From Methanobacteriota archaeon (lineage in GTDB: Archaea > Thermoplasmatota > Thermoplasmata > RBG-16-68-12), in contig VBLR01000139.1 in NCBI GenBank assembly GCA_005878665.1, positions 1 to 7,764 of the forward strand: 7,764 bases of DNA, in the 5' to 3' direction. The stretch's first letter is position 1. Every line of letters starts with the position of its first letter. A model generated the notes under the pieces. That model did not search any database and was not told the origin of the DNA. It saw nothing but the letters and a program-made list of their open reading frames with translations. Made by a program: the position numbers and the translations under genes. Of this stretch, positions 1-7,223 are shown piece by piece.

Positions 1-3000
1 AGCGGCTCCGGCTGTTCCATCAACCCGGACCGAGGCGAGGACCACTTCCCCTTCCTGTCGTACACGACGATCACCGGCAATTCGGCGCGATGCGCGAACC
101 TCCACTCCGGCGGACCGACGGACGTCGTCGCGGCGCTGAACGCGGGCACGAACTTCATCTGGTTCACGCCGAACGACGGGCACAACATGCACGACAACTC
201 CGTCGCGTCGGGCGACGCGTGGATCCAGAGTTGGGTGCCCGGCCTGTTGACGGCCATGGGGACGAAGAAGGCCGCGCTCATCGTCATGTTCGACGAGGCG
301 TACACGAGCCCTCCGCACATCTACATGTCCTTCAGCGGTCCGGCGACGAAGCTGGCGTACAAGTCGACGGCCTCGTACAGTCACTATTCGCTCGCGAAGC
401 TCTTGGAAGACGTCTGGGGCGGAGGCAGCCTCGGACAGGGCGACGTGAACGCTCCCTCTCCCCTCGAGTTCTTCAACGCGGGCGGTCCGCCGGTCCCGGA
501 CTTCTCGATTGCCGCGAACCCGGCGAGCGTCTCGTTCTCCGCCGGTCAATCCGCGACGTCCACGGTCAGCCTGACCGCGAGCGGCGGCTTCGCGGGAACC
601 GTCGACCTCTCGGCCGTCTCGGCCCCGGCCGGCGTCACGACGTCGTGCGCGCCGACCAGCATCAGCGGGTCCCAGACTTCCACGTGCACCTTCACTGGCA
701 CGAACGCGGGCTCCTACGCCGTCACGATTACGGGAACGAGCGGGGCCTTGGTCCACACCGCTCCCGTGGCCGTCACGATCACCGCGGCCGGGCCGACCGC
801 CCGGTTCGTGTATTCTCCCACGGTGCCGTCCGTGAATGACACGATCACCTTCGACGCGTCGTCGACCACCGACTCCGATCCGAGTGCGACCTTGCAAGCC
901 CGCTGGGACTGGGAATCCGATGGCACATGGGACACGTCGCTCTCCGCATCCCTGAACGCGCAACATGCGTTCACCGCGGCGGGCACCTACACCGTGAAGT
1001 TGGAGATCCAGGATTCCCACGGATTCTCGGATACCGATAGCCGGGTGGTCTCGGTCTTCGCCTCCGGTGGCGGAGGCGTCGGGGCTCCACCGGGCTATGG
1101 CTTGACGGACCCGACGGCGCTCCAAGCCCACGGCCCCATCTACATCGGCAGCGATACTCAGTTCACCGCCGCGAACGGCGTCCGCAGCGGGACGGGCACG
1201 ATCGCCGATCCGTACGTGATCAGCGACTGGCTCATCGACGGGAATCTGTACACGGGCGCGCAGGCGATGCTCTGGATCGAGGGGACCAGCTCATACGTCG
1301 TCATCCAGAACGTCAAGATCTCGAACCTGGCCGGGGTGAACCAGTGGGAAGCGTTCCAGCTCGGTCACTGGCCCGCCACGATTACGACGCAGCATGTGAC
1401 GATCCGGCACAACGCGGTCGAGAACGCGCAACACGCGTACGGCATCGCGGTCCGAGAAGGATCGAGCGATGTCCACGTCGAGGCGAACTACGTCCAGTTG
1501 GAGGCGAACTTCGACTGGGTGTACGGGATCGCGACGGACCGTGGAGTGCATGACATCACGGTCTTCGGGAACTACGTGAACGCCCACACGAGCGGCACCT
1601 TCCACACGGTGGGCATTCACCTCAGCGACTTCCATGTCACCGATGCGCGCCGGGCGACCGGCATGGTCGCCCTGCGGAACACGGTCGCGAACGCGACGGC
1701 CGGCGGCATCATCTCCGAGAGCTCGGTCGGCACGATCATCGGATGGAACCTCGTCTACATGGACTATCCCGGGTCGAAGTCCGTTGCGGTCGACTATCCC
1801 CGGGGCATCGAGACGGAATGGTTCTCGAACGGCACCCTCGTCATCGGGAACATGGTGCACACCTTCCACTGGGGCATCCAGGTCGGATCGGACCAGGGAG
1901 TGATCGCCTCGAACACGATTTACGACGTCGACTATGCGATCTACGTGCTCGACAACGCGGCTTGGCCGGGCATCAGCAGTGCGGCCGAGACCATCTTCGA
2001 CACGACCTATTCGACCGTCGCGATCGCCCCGATCCGCCTTCCGACCGGCTTCCAGGGCACCGTGGTCGACCTCGGACCCGGCATCAAGAAGACGGACCTC
2101 ACACCGGTCCTGTTTGTCACCTCTCCCGCTGCCGCGAGCGTGGTCGTTGCATGGTCCGGCACGTCCGTGAACCTCTCGGCCAACGTCGGCGGCATGATCG
2201 TCTTCGACACGGGCACGGCCGCGGATTCCCAGACGCTACAAGCCTCGTGGACCGGCCCCCTCGCGAGCTTCGATGTGACCGGCCTCTCCGCCGCGGACGT
2301 ATCGTTCCAACTCTCGAGCGCCGCCGCGGTCGGGTTCGACGGTTCCGGCTTCACGCCGAGCACCACGTACAACGTGATGCGCGCAAACAGCGGGGGCACG
2401 AACCAGATCCTCAGCGCGCAATCCACGCCGGCGGGCGGCCTCACGTTCACGATTCCGACGTCGACGCCTTCGACGTACGCGGTCTCCCCGGGGAGCGTGA
2501 GCGACATCACGCCTCCGGTGACGGCATACAGCGCCTCCGGCAGCGGCGGGACGAACAACTGGTACACGTCCTCGGTCACGGTCACCTTGTCCGCGACGGA
2601 CGACTCGAGCGGCGTCGCGGCGATCCACTTCCGGACGGATGGCGGTGCATGGCAGAGCTACGCCGGACCCTTCGCCGTCGCGGCCGACGGGACCCACGCC
2701 GTCGACTACTACTCCACGGACAACACCGGCAACACGGAGACCCTCCATTCGGTCACCGTGAAGCTCGATACGGTCGCACCGGTCTCCTCGGCTCAGCTCG
2801 CCGGCACCCAGGCCGCGGACGGATCGTACGTCTCCTCGGTCGATGTGACCCTGACCTCGACGGACGCGACGAGCGGGGTCCAGTCTTCCCAATATCGGGT
2901 CGATGCGGGCGCGTGGCGCTCCTATGCAAGCGCCTTCCCGCTCAGCGGCAACGGGACGCACACCCTGGAATTCTCCGCGATGGATGTCGCGGGGAACGTC

Positions 3001-3744
3001 GAGGGCGCAAAGAGCTCCGTCGTCCGGATCAGCGGCTCCACGTTTGGGCCGCCGGTGACCGTGTTGCATATGACGGGGACCGTCGGGTTGAACGGATGGT
3101 ACGTCTCCCTGGTGAATGTCACCCTCACCGCGACGAGCCCGAGCGGATCCGGGATCTTCACGATGGTCAGCGTCGATGGCTCGGGTTGGACGCAATACGC
3201 CCAGGCCCTCACGCTGTCGGAAGGCCGGCATACCGTCGACTACCAATCCTGGGATTCGGCCGGTTTCGTCGAGCCGAGGGCGTCCACCTCCATCGATGTA
3301 GATCTCACGCCGCCCACCCTCGGCGGTACTCCGAGCGGCGTTCAGACAGCCCCGGATGTGACGGTCTCCTGGACCGGATCCGATTCCGCGTCCGGCGTCA
3401 CCGGGTACATGCTGAGCATCGACGGGGGACCGACGCAGTCTGTCGGCATGACGACGACGTTAACACGCCGCTGGTCGGACGGCGACCACACGGTTCGCAT
3501 CACGGCGTACGATGCCGCGGGGAACCAGGACGCGACGGTCATCAGCTTCCGCGTCAACCCGGAGGCTTCGAGCGTCTTCGGCTTCCTCCAGACGCTGCCG
3601 CTCCTGTTCCCACTGATTGCATTGGCTCTCCTCTTGTTCGCGGTCGCGTTCTGGCGCCGACGTCTTCGCCACAACGAAGCGGAGGACCGCGGCGGCTTCG
3701 AGCATGACGATCTCCCCGACGAATACGAGTCGTCGGAATTCTAG
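1..3744 (+). CDS. Secreted phosphoesterase / beta-helix fusion protein with C-terminal membrane anchor (5' end cut by the window)
   Basis: The frame is open from base 1, so the ATG at 187 is internal; 1247 residues are visible. Residues 1-160 are the C-terminal half of a phosphoesterase-family domain (acid phosphatase/phospholipase C superfamily, hydrolysing phosphate mono- or diesters). The segment NMHDNSVASGDAW (62-74) matches the family's metal-site loop, FDE (97-99) carries the acidic metal-ligand pair, and SYSHYSL lies near the domain end. The N-terminal half of the active site lies off-window. Then follow an Ig-like domain (about 166-263, two Cys that could pair), a PKD domain (265-354), a GGGG linker, a right-handed beta-helix opening with GTGTIADPYVISDW (about 367-655), an unrecognised beta-rich region (656-834), four OmpL47/Ig-like units (835-1186), a transmembrane helix (about 1197-1218), an RRR stop-transfer and an acidic tail ending DEYESSEF. 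It is probably anchored with its bulk outside the cell. The substrate is unknown. The domain order is unusual but the frame is uninterrupted. Confidence 0.87.
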   Translation, partial: SGSGCSINPDRGEDHFPFLSYTTITGNSARCANLHSGGPTDVVAALNAGTNFIWFTPNDGHNMHDNSVASGDAWIQSWVPGLLTAMGTKKAALIVMFDEAYTSPPHIYMSFSGPATKLAYKSTASYSHYSLAKLLEDVWGGGSLGQGDVNAPSPLEFFNAGGPPVPDFSIAANPASVSFSAGQSATSTVSLTASGGFAGTVDLSAVSAPAGVTTSCAPTSISGSQTSTCTFTGTNAGSYAVTITGTSGALVHTAPVAVTITAAGPTARFVYSPTVPSVNDTITFDASSTTDSDPSATLQARWDWESDGTWDTSLSASLNAQHAFTAAGTYTVKLEIQDSHGFSDTDSRVVSVFASGGGGVGAPPGYGLTDPTALQAHGPIYIGSDTQFTAANGVRSGTGTIADPYVISDWLIDGNLYTGAQAMLWIEGTSSYVVIQNVKISNLAGVNQWEAFQLGHWPATITTQHVTIRHNAVENAQHAYGIAVREGSSDVHVEANYVQLEANFDWVYGIATDRGVHDITVFGNYVNAHTSGTFHTVGIHLSDFHVTDARRATGMVALRNTVANATAGGIISESSVGTIIGWNLVYMDYPGSKSVAVDYPRGIETEWFSNGTLVIGNMVHTFHWGIQVGSDQGVIASNTIYDVDYAIYVLDNAAWPGISSAAETIFDTTYSTVAIAPIRLPTGFQGTVVDLGPGIKKTDLTPVLFVTSPAAASVVVAWSGTSVNLSANVGGMIVFDTGTAADSQTLQASWTGPLASFDVTGLSAADVSFQLSSAAAVGFDGSGFTPSTTYNVMRANSGGTNQILSAQSTPAGGLTFTIPTSTPSTYAVSPGSVSDITPPVTAYSASGSGGTNNWYTSSVTVTLSATDDSSGVAAIHFRTDGGAWQSYAGPFAVAADGTHAVDYYSTDNTGNTETLHSVTVKLDTVAPVSSAQLAGTQAADGSYVSSVDVTLTSTDATSGVQSSQYRVDAGAWRSYASAFPLSGNGTHTLEFSAMDVAGNVEGAKSSVVRISGSTFGPPVTVLHMTGTVGLNGWYVSLVNVTLTATSPSGSGIFTMVSVDGSGWTQYAQALTLSEGRHTVDYQSWDSAGFVEPRASTSIDVDLTPPTLGGTPSGVQTAPDVTVSWTGSDSASGVTGYMLSIDGGPTQSVGMTTTLTRRWSDGDHTVRITAYDAAGNQDATVISFRVNPEASSVFGFLQTLPLLFPLIALALLLFAVAFWRRRLRHNEAEDRGGFEHDDLPDEYESSEF
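2503..3558 (+). repeat. Four-unit beta-sandwich cassette, copy A (direct repeat of 5428-6483)
   Basis: Four consecutive units of 88, 89, 89 and 86 codons begin at about 2503, 2767, 3034 and 3301. Units 1, 2 and 4 open with a D-x-x-x-P motif (DITPP, DTVAP, DLTPP) and unit 3 with GPPVT. Most continue with WYTSSVTVTL-like or SYVSSVDVTL-like strands, then a DGGAW-type turn and a THAVDYYSTDNTGN-like end, as in OmpL47-type/bacterial Ig-like domains. The whole cassette aligns to copy B at a constant offset of 2925 bp without gaps. Exact shared words include 2527-2544 = 5452-5469 (18 nt) and 3507-3525 = 6432-6450 (19 nt). The likely role is a stalk holding the N-terminal domains away from the membrane, or glycan binding. 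Confidence 0.9.
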
Positions 3745-3759
3745 CGACACGGGCCTCGG

Positions 3760-4014
3760 TCAGCCGTTCGTTCGTCGCAGCCGATTCCAGATCGGCGAGA
3801 TCGCCGCCGCGACGATCCCGCAGAGGAAGAGAGCGACCACGATGTGTTCGTGGTGCAATGCCCGGGTGTCGAACAAATCGTGCAGGGAGAAAAAGTCCAC
3901 GTCGCTCAACATCACGAGGAACGCGAATCCCCAGAACACGACGAGGAGGCCGATGCTCAACGAAACCTCCTGGAGCCGCGTGGGTGCCGCCTCGGGCGCG
4001 GGAAACGAGCCCAT
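3760..4014 (-). CDS. Small two-helix membrane protein of unknown function
   Basis: This encodes 84 residues starting at ATG (4014-4012) and ending at TGA (3762-3760). I do not recognise the family. Two hydrophobic segments are evident: about residues 17-37 (SLSIGLLVVFWGFAFLVMLS) and 57-76 (ending in AAAISPIW). They are separated by a polar loop with acidic residues and a histidine cluster (ALHHEH, 52-57). The C-terminus is basic (RLRR), which suggests both termini lie in the cytoplasm. It is kept as a real gene because the composition is membrane-protein-like rather than Arg/Pro-rich, as in the spurious frames around it, and because it neatly fills the space between two genes. It converges on the large phosphoesterase gene, with 15 bp between the two stops, and diverges from the gene at 4186. 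No strong ribosome binding site precedes the ATG, so a leaderless mRNA is possible. Confidence 0.68.
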   Translation of the reverse strand: MGSFPAPEAAPTRLQEVSLSIGLLVVFWGFAFLVMLSDVDFFSLHDLFDTRALHHEHIVVALFLCGIVAAAISPIWNRLRRTNG

Positions 4015-4051
4015 CCCATCAACTTTTGTCGACGGAAGTCAATCGATGCAT

Positions 4052-4100
4052 CCTCGGAGATCTCAGACGAGGTCCCGCCTCGGGTGTCGATTCGAAATCG
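4052..4100. promoter_or_regulatory. Cluster of short dyads, possible operator
   Basis: CCTCG at 4052-4056 is followed by the palindrome GAGATCTC (4057-4064), then CGAGG (4068-4072) and a second CCTCG (4078-4082). Next comes CGATT-CGA-AATCG (4088-4100). The arms are only five bases long, so chance occurrence in GC-rich DNA is quite possible. The location, about 50-100 bp upstream of the forward TATA box and in a divergent spacer, is where a regulator could bind. Confidence 0.2.
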
Positions 4101-4150
4101 GTCGTGTTCCGCGATGCGGGAACCACTTTCGATAGACGTACAATCACCGC

Positions 4151-4157
4151 TATATAT
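4151..4157 (+). promoter_or_regulatory. Archaeal TATA box for the gene at 4186
   Basis: TATATAT stands out in very GC-rich surroundings. Its centre is about 32 nt before the ATG at 4186. Archaeal transcription usually starts about 25 nt downstream of the TATA box, so the transcript would begin within a few bases of the start codon and be leaderless or nearly so. This decides the start: the in-frame ATG at 4156 lies inside the box and cannot be used from this promoter. The BRE element just upstream is not clearly recognisable. Confidence 0.65.
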
Positions 4158-4185
4158 GCATCCCGGAGTTACCAGGCCGCCCCTG

Positions 4186-6636
4186 ATGGTGACCCCTATC
4201 CCGCACTCCCGGGCCACCCGCATCCGCCTTTCGTCGCACATTCGGTCGAGCCGAAGCCGGAGCGCCTGGATCGGCCTGGCATTCGTCTTGACTGGGCTTC
4301 TCCTCGCGAGTTCGTTGGCGACGCTGGCCACCGGCCCGGAGGCTCATGCCAATACATCGGTTTCTTCGGACTCCGTCTTCGTCGCGGGCCGCGTCGCGAC
4401 CCTCTGGCCGTTCTCCCGCGACAGCATCTGGAATCTGCCGATCGGCGCGAATGCCGTCTACGTCCCGGCGAACATCAAGAAGCCCACGGCCTCCGGGATG
4501 ACGAGCGATGTCGACGTCCTCATCCTCACCCCGGACGCCCCGGTCACGGATGTGTGGAAGAACAACGACGCTTGGAGTGGCGGGAGCCGCTGCAACGCCC
4601 AGGGCGGTGTCCTGTTTTCCGCACCGATCCCGACGGACTTTGTCGTCCCCGGGGCCGGGTCCGGAAATCCAGACGGCACGACGCCGAACTACGCGACGGC
4701 GATCCTCGCGGCCGACGGTCACACGCTCATCCAAGGCCAACCGATGGCCCGTTGCACCGCGGGCGGGACCGCCACGATGATGTGGTCCCAGCAGAACGAA
4801 GACCTCTACGGGACCGGCAACTCCGGCGCGCACGGCGGCTCCATGCTGTCGAGCCTCGGCGGAGTGATTCGGCTCGGGGAGCTCGTGCCCGGAGGCACGA
4901 TCCGGCACGCGCTGAAGGTCAACCTGTTCGGGGCGGACGACTACTACACCGGCTACGGCTCATACCGTTGGCCCGCGACGACCGCGGACGGATGCGCCCC
5001 CGGCTGCTACGGCGGCTCGGTCCCCGCGCTGCGGATGGGATCCCTCCTGGCGCTTCCTCCCTCTATCGATGTGAACTCGATGGGCTTGGAGACGAACGCG
5101 TCGAAGATCCTCGCCCACACTTTCCAGGACTATGGCGGGTACACGGTGGACGATGCCGCGTGGTCCGTGTACGCGATCGCGACGGAGTACAGCCCCTCCG
5201 GAAAGGTGGATGACGAATTCACCACGGCCTGGGGTTTCCCGATCAGTCCGGCGAGTCGCGACGTCCCCTGGGCGCGGGACATGGACCGGATCTTCGGCGC
5301 CCTGAATGTCGTCGACAACTGGGACGCGGCGACGTGGCAGACCGTGTCCGCATCCAACGGGACGCAAGGGGCGGGCGGCGGCACGCCGCGAGTCCCGTGG
5401 GCGCCCGACTTTGGGCCGGCCAGCCCGGATACGGTCCCGCCGGTGACGACGTACAGCGCCTCCGGCAGCAGCGGGGCGAGCAACTGGTACACGTCTTCCG
5501 TCACCGTCACGTTGACCGCGACGGATGATTCGAGCGGAATCGCCGCGATCCACTTCCGCGCCGACGGCGGACCGTGGAAGCCCTACAGCAACCCCGTCCC
5601 CGTCTCGGGAGAGGGCTCTCACACGATCGAGTATTACGCCACAGACCTTGCGGGTAACAACGAGTCGTCGCACACAGTGACGTTCCAAATCGACACCGTC
5701 GCGCCGGTGACGTTGGCCCAAGTGGCGGGCACCCTCGCCGGCGACGGATCGTACGTCTCGTCGGTCACGGTGACCTTGACGGCCTCGGACGCGACGAGCG
5801 GTGTCCGGTCCGAACAGTATCGAGTCGACGGTGGATCTTGGCGGACCTACTCGGCTCCGTTCACTCTCGGCGGGAACGGCGCGCACGCGCTCGACTACTT
5901 CGCCACGGATGTCGCAGGGAGCGCGGAGAGCGTGCAGGGTCTGTCGATCCGGATTACGGGTGACTCGCACGTTCTCCCGGTGAGCACCTTGTCCTCGTCG
6001 GGGGTCATGGGAGAGAACGGCTGGTACGTCTCCGCTGTCACGGTCACGCTGACGGCCACGAGCGGGAATGGGATCGCCACGTCGATCGCATACCGCATCG
6101 ACGGGAACGCCTGGGTCACATACTCTCAACCCTTCACGCTCCCCGATGGTCGTCACATCTTGGTGTATCAGGCGACCGATGCGGACGGCTACTCGGAGGT
6201 TTCGAAATCGATCGCGTTCAACGTCGACTCCACACCACCCTCGGTCATCGCGAATTCGCCGGGAGTCCCGATCGCCCCGGACGAATTGATCTCCTGGTCC
6301 GGATCGGACGCGGGTTCGGGGATCGCTCGGTACGAGGTCGGCATCGACGGCGCGGCGTTCGTTTCGGTTGGTCTGCAGACCAGTTTGGCTCGCCATTGGT
6401 CGAACGGAACTCACGTCGTCATCGTGAGGGGGTACGATGCCGCGGGGAACGCAAAGTCCTCCGTGATGCAGTTCACAGTTTCGGACAATGCGTCGCCTCC
6501 GCCTCCGACTTTGTTCGGATCTCCGCCGACCGCGCCTCCGGGGATTCTGGAAGTCGTCGTGGGGCTTCTCATGCTCGGCGTCAGCATGTGGTACCGCCCT
6601 CGGGTGAATACTCGGCGCCCGATTCGGTCCCCCTGA
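4186..6636 (+). CDS. Secreted, membrane-anchored protein with FSRDSIWN-type N-terminal domain and four-unit beta-sandwich stalk
   Basis: This encodes 816 residues from ATG 4186, chosen because of the TATA box at 4151; GTG 4189 is the only close alternative. A signal peptide has an unusually long Arg-rich n-region (1-26), a hydrophobic core (about 27-48) and likely cleavage after AHA (53-55). Residues about 70-385 form a domain opening with WPFSRDSIWNLPIG and containing HGGSMLSSLGGVIRLGEL (216-233), IRHALKV, YRWPATTADG and DYGGYTVDDAA (315-325). From memory this pattern occurs in uncharacterised secreted proteins of Actinobacteria and others; I know no activity for it. Its four Cys (136, 190, 270, 274) may form disulfides. 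Residues 415-766 are the four-unit cassette shared with the gene ending at 3744. A Pro-rich linker leads to a C-terminal helix (about 786-803) and a basic tail with three RR/RPR patches. No PGF-CTERM sorting motif is visible. Binding or hydrolysis of a surface polymer is plausible but unproven. Confidence 0.85.
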   Translation: MVTPIPHSRATRIRLSSHIRSSRSRSAWIGLAFVLTGLLLASSLATLATGPEAHANTSVSSDSVFVAGRVATLWPFSRDSIWNLPIGANAVYVPANIKKPTASGMTSDVDVLILTPDAPVTDVWKNNDAWSGGSRCNAQGGVLFSAPIPTDFVVPGAGSGNPDGTTPNYATAILAADGHTLIQGQPMARCTAGGTATMMWSQQNEDLYGTGNSGAHGGSMLSSLGGVIRLGELVPGGTIRHALKVNLFGADDYYTGYGSYRWPATTADGCAPGCYGGSVPALRMGSLLALPPSIDVNSMGLETNASKILAHTFQDYGGYTVDDAAWSVYAIATEYSPSGKVDDEFTTAWGFPISPASRDVPWARDMDRIFGALNVVDNWDAATWQTVSASNGTQGAGGGTPRVPWAPDFGPASPDTVPPVTTYSASGSSGASNWYTSSVTVTLTATDDSSGIAAIHFRADGGPWKPYSNPVPVSGEGSHTIEYYATDLAGNNESSHTVTFQIDTVAPVTLAQVAGTLAGDGSYVSSVTVTLTASDATSGVRSEQYRVDGGSWRTYSAPFTLGGNGAHALDYFATDVAGSAESVQGLSIRITGDSHVLPVSTLSSSGVMGENGWYVSAVTVTLTATSGNGIATSIAYRIDGNAWVTYSQPFTLPDGRHILVYQATDADGYSEVSKSIAFNVDSTPPSVIANSPGVPIAPDELISWSGSDAGSGIARYEVGIDGAAFVSVGLQTSLARHWSNGTHVVIVRGYDAAGNAKSSVMQFTVSDNASPPPPTLFGSPPTAPPGILEVVVGLLMLGVSMWYRPRVNTRRPIRSP
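5428..6483 (+). repeat. Four-unit beta-sandwich cassette, copy B (direct repeat of 2503-3558)
   Basis: Units start at about 5428, 5692, 5959 and 6226, each exactly 2925 bp after its counterpart in copy A. Units 1 and 2 are the most alike between copies (for example NWYTSSVTVTL and DGSYVSSV occur in both). Unit 3 is more diverged, and unit 4 retains GYDAAGN against AYDAAGN in copy A. DNA differences are spread throughout, including many third positions, so this is not a recent or assembly-made duplication. The absence of any insertion or deletion across about 352 codons is notable. Confidence 0.9.
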
Positions 6637-6695
6637 GCACCGTCAAAAACTGTTCCACAGGCGACTTAGGCTCACGCGCCCAGTAAGGGTCCCGC

Positions 6696-7211
6696 TTGGA
6701 ACTCTTGGAGGGAGCGTGCTATCTCGTCAAAGAGCCGAAGCCCCAGTTGAGCTTCCGTGTGTACCGAGAGCTCGTGCGCCAAGGGACGCCGGGACTGTGC
6801 ATCACCCGCGTCTACCCGGACCTCGCCCGGAAGAAGTTCGGCCTCGAGGACGGTCGGGTCGTGTGGCTCGCGGACGCGCCGGCCGATGACGTGATGCGTC
6901 CGAACGCGATCGTGAATCTCTCGAAAGCGATCGAGGTCTTCCTGGGGGAACATCCCGACGGCGGCGTCGTCCTCCTCGACGGGCTCGAGTTCCTGATCCT
7001 CCGAAACGGGTACGACGCGGTCCTTCAGTTCGTCGAACATCTGAGCGAACTCGTCGTGCGCGGTCGCGGGATCGTCCTCATCCCGCTGAGCCCGGCGACG
7101 TTGGACCGGAAGGAGGTCGCGCGCGTCGAGCGGGATTTGGAGGTCGCCGACACGGAGGCGTGGCGAGCGGAGTTGGACGCGCGGGAGTGGAGCCGCCGTC
7201 TCGGCGGTTGA
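6696..7211 (+). CDS. DUF835 domain protein
   Basis: This encodes 171 residues starting with TTG; no in-frame ATG lies nearby, and the family's N-terminal pattern (GACYLVKEPKPQLSF) begins at residue 6, which supports this start. The hallmarks of DUF835 are present: the opening YLVKEPKP, GLCITRVYP (33-41), VVWLAD, and LDGLEFLI (94-101) followed by NGYDAVLQFVEHLSEL. The C-terminal part (IPLSPATLDRKEVARVERDL) is also typical. There is no signal peptide or membrane segment, so it should be cytosolic. The fold resembles a small alpha/beta domain. In archaea this domain also occurs attached to sensory and histidine-kinase proteins, so a signalling role is reasonable, but no biochemical function is established to my knowledge. 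The gene lies 59 bp downstream of the surface-protein gene on the same strand and could be co-transcribed. No clear TATA box is visible in the gap. Confidence 0.85.
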   Translation: MELLEGACYLVKEPKPQLSFRVYRELVRQGTPGLCITRVYPDLARKKFGLEDGRVVWLADAPADDVMRPNAIVNLSKAIEVFLGEHPDGGVVLLDGLEFLILRNGYDAVLQFVEHLSELVVRGRGIVLIPLSPATLDRKEVARVERDLEVADTEAWRAELDAREWSRRLGG

Positions 7212-7223
7212 GTCGCACCCCGT

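Larger units (their letters stand above)
4015..4185. promoter_or_regulatory. Divergent intergenic region between the small membrane gene and the second surface-protein gene
   Basis: This 171-bp spacer is the longest gene-free stretch in the window and must hold promoters for both flanking genes. It is visibly richer in A/T than the coding sequence. The forward promoter is recognisable (TATA box at 4151-4157). On the reverse strand I see no convincing TATA box at the expected distance from 4014. Several short inverted repeats lie between 4052 and 4100. Confidence 0.6.

Noticed and set aside
187..189. ATG as the start of the large phosphoesterase gene
   Set aside because: The same frame is open back to base 1, and the upstream residues (FPFLSYTTITGNSARC) continue the phosphoesterase domain, so the gene begins before the window.
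1743..3707. Long forward open frame (654 codons) in a different frame within the large phosphoesterase gene
   Set aside because: Its translation is Arg-, Gly- and His-rich with no domain pattern, as expected for an off-frame reading of GC-rich coding DNA. The true frame has coherent domains throughout.
3571..3741. Archaeosortase (PGF-CTERM type) sorting signal at the C-termini of the surface proteins
   Set aside because: None of the three C-termini shows the PGF motif before its hydrophobic helix. They look like ordinary single-helix anchors with basic stop-transfer residues.
3844..4185. Upstream in-frame extension of the gene at 4186
   Set aside because: It is antisense to the small membrane gene, polar without pattern, would bury the signal peptide internally, and runs through the TATA box.
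3858..5213. Forward open frame of 451 codons overlapping the start of the second surface-protein gene
   Set aside because: It is Arg- and Pro-rich without recognisable motifs. The overlapping frame carries a signal peptide and a coherent domain.
4960..6414. Long reverse open frame (484 codons) opposite the second surface-protein gene
   Set aside because: It is an Arg/Asp-rich, low-complexity antisense shadow. The same kind of shadow (2236-3246) lies opposite the matching part of copy A, which shows it follows from the repeated coding sequence.
2503..6483. Assembly duplication as an explanation of the two cassettes
   Set aside because: The copies differ at many positions spread over their length, including amino-acid changes, and are followed by different anchors and tails, so they are real diverged paralogous segments.
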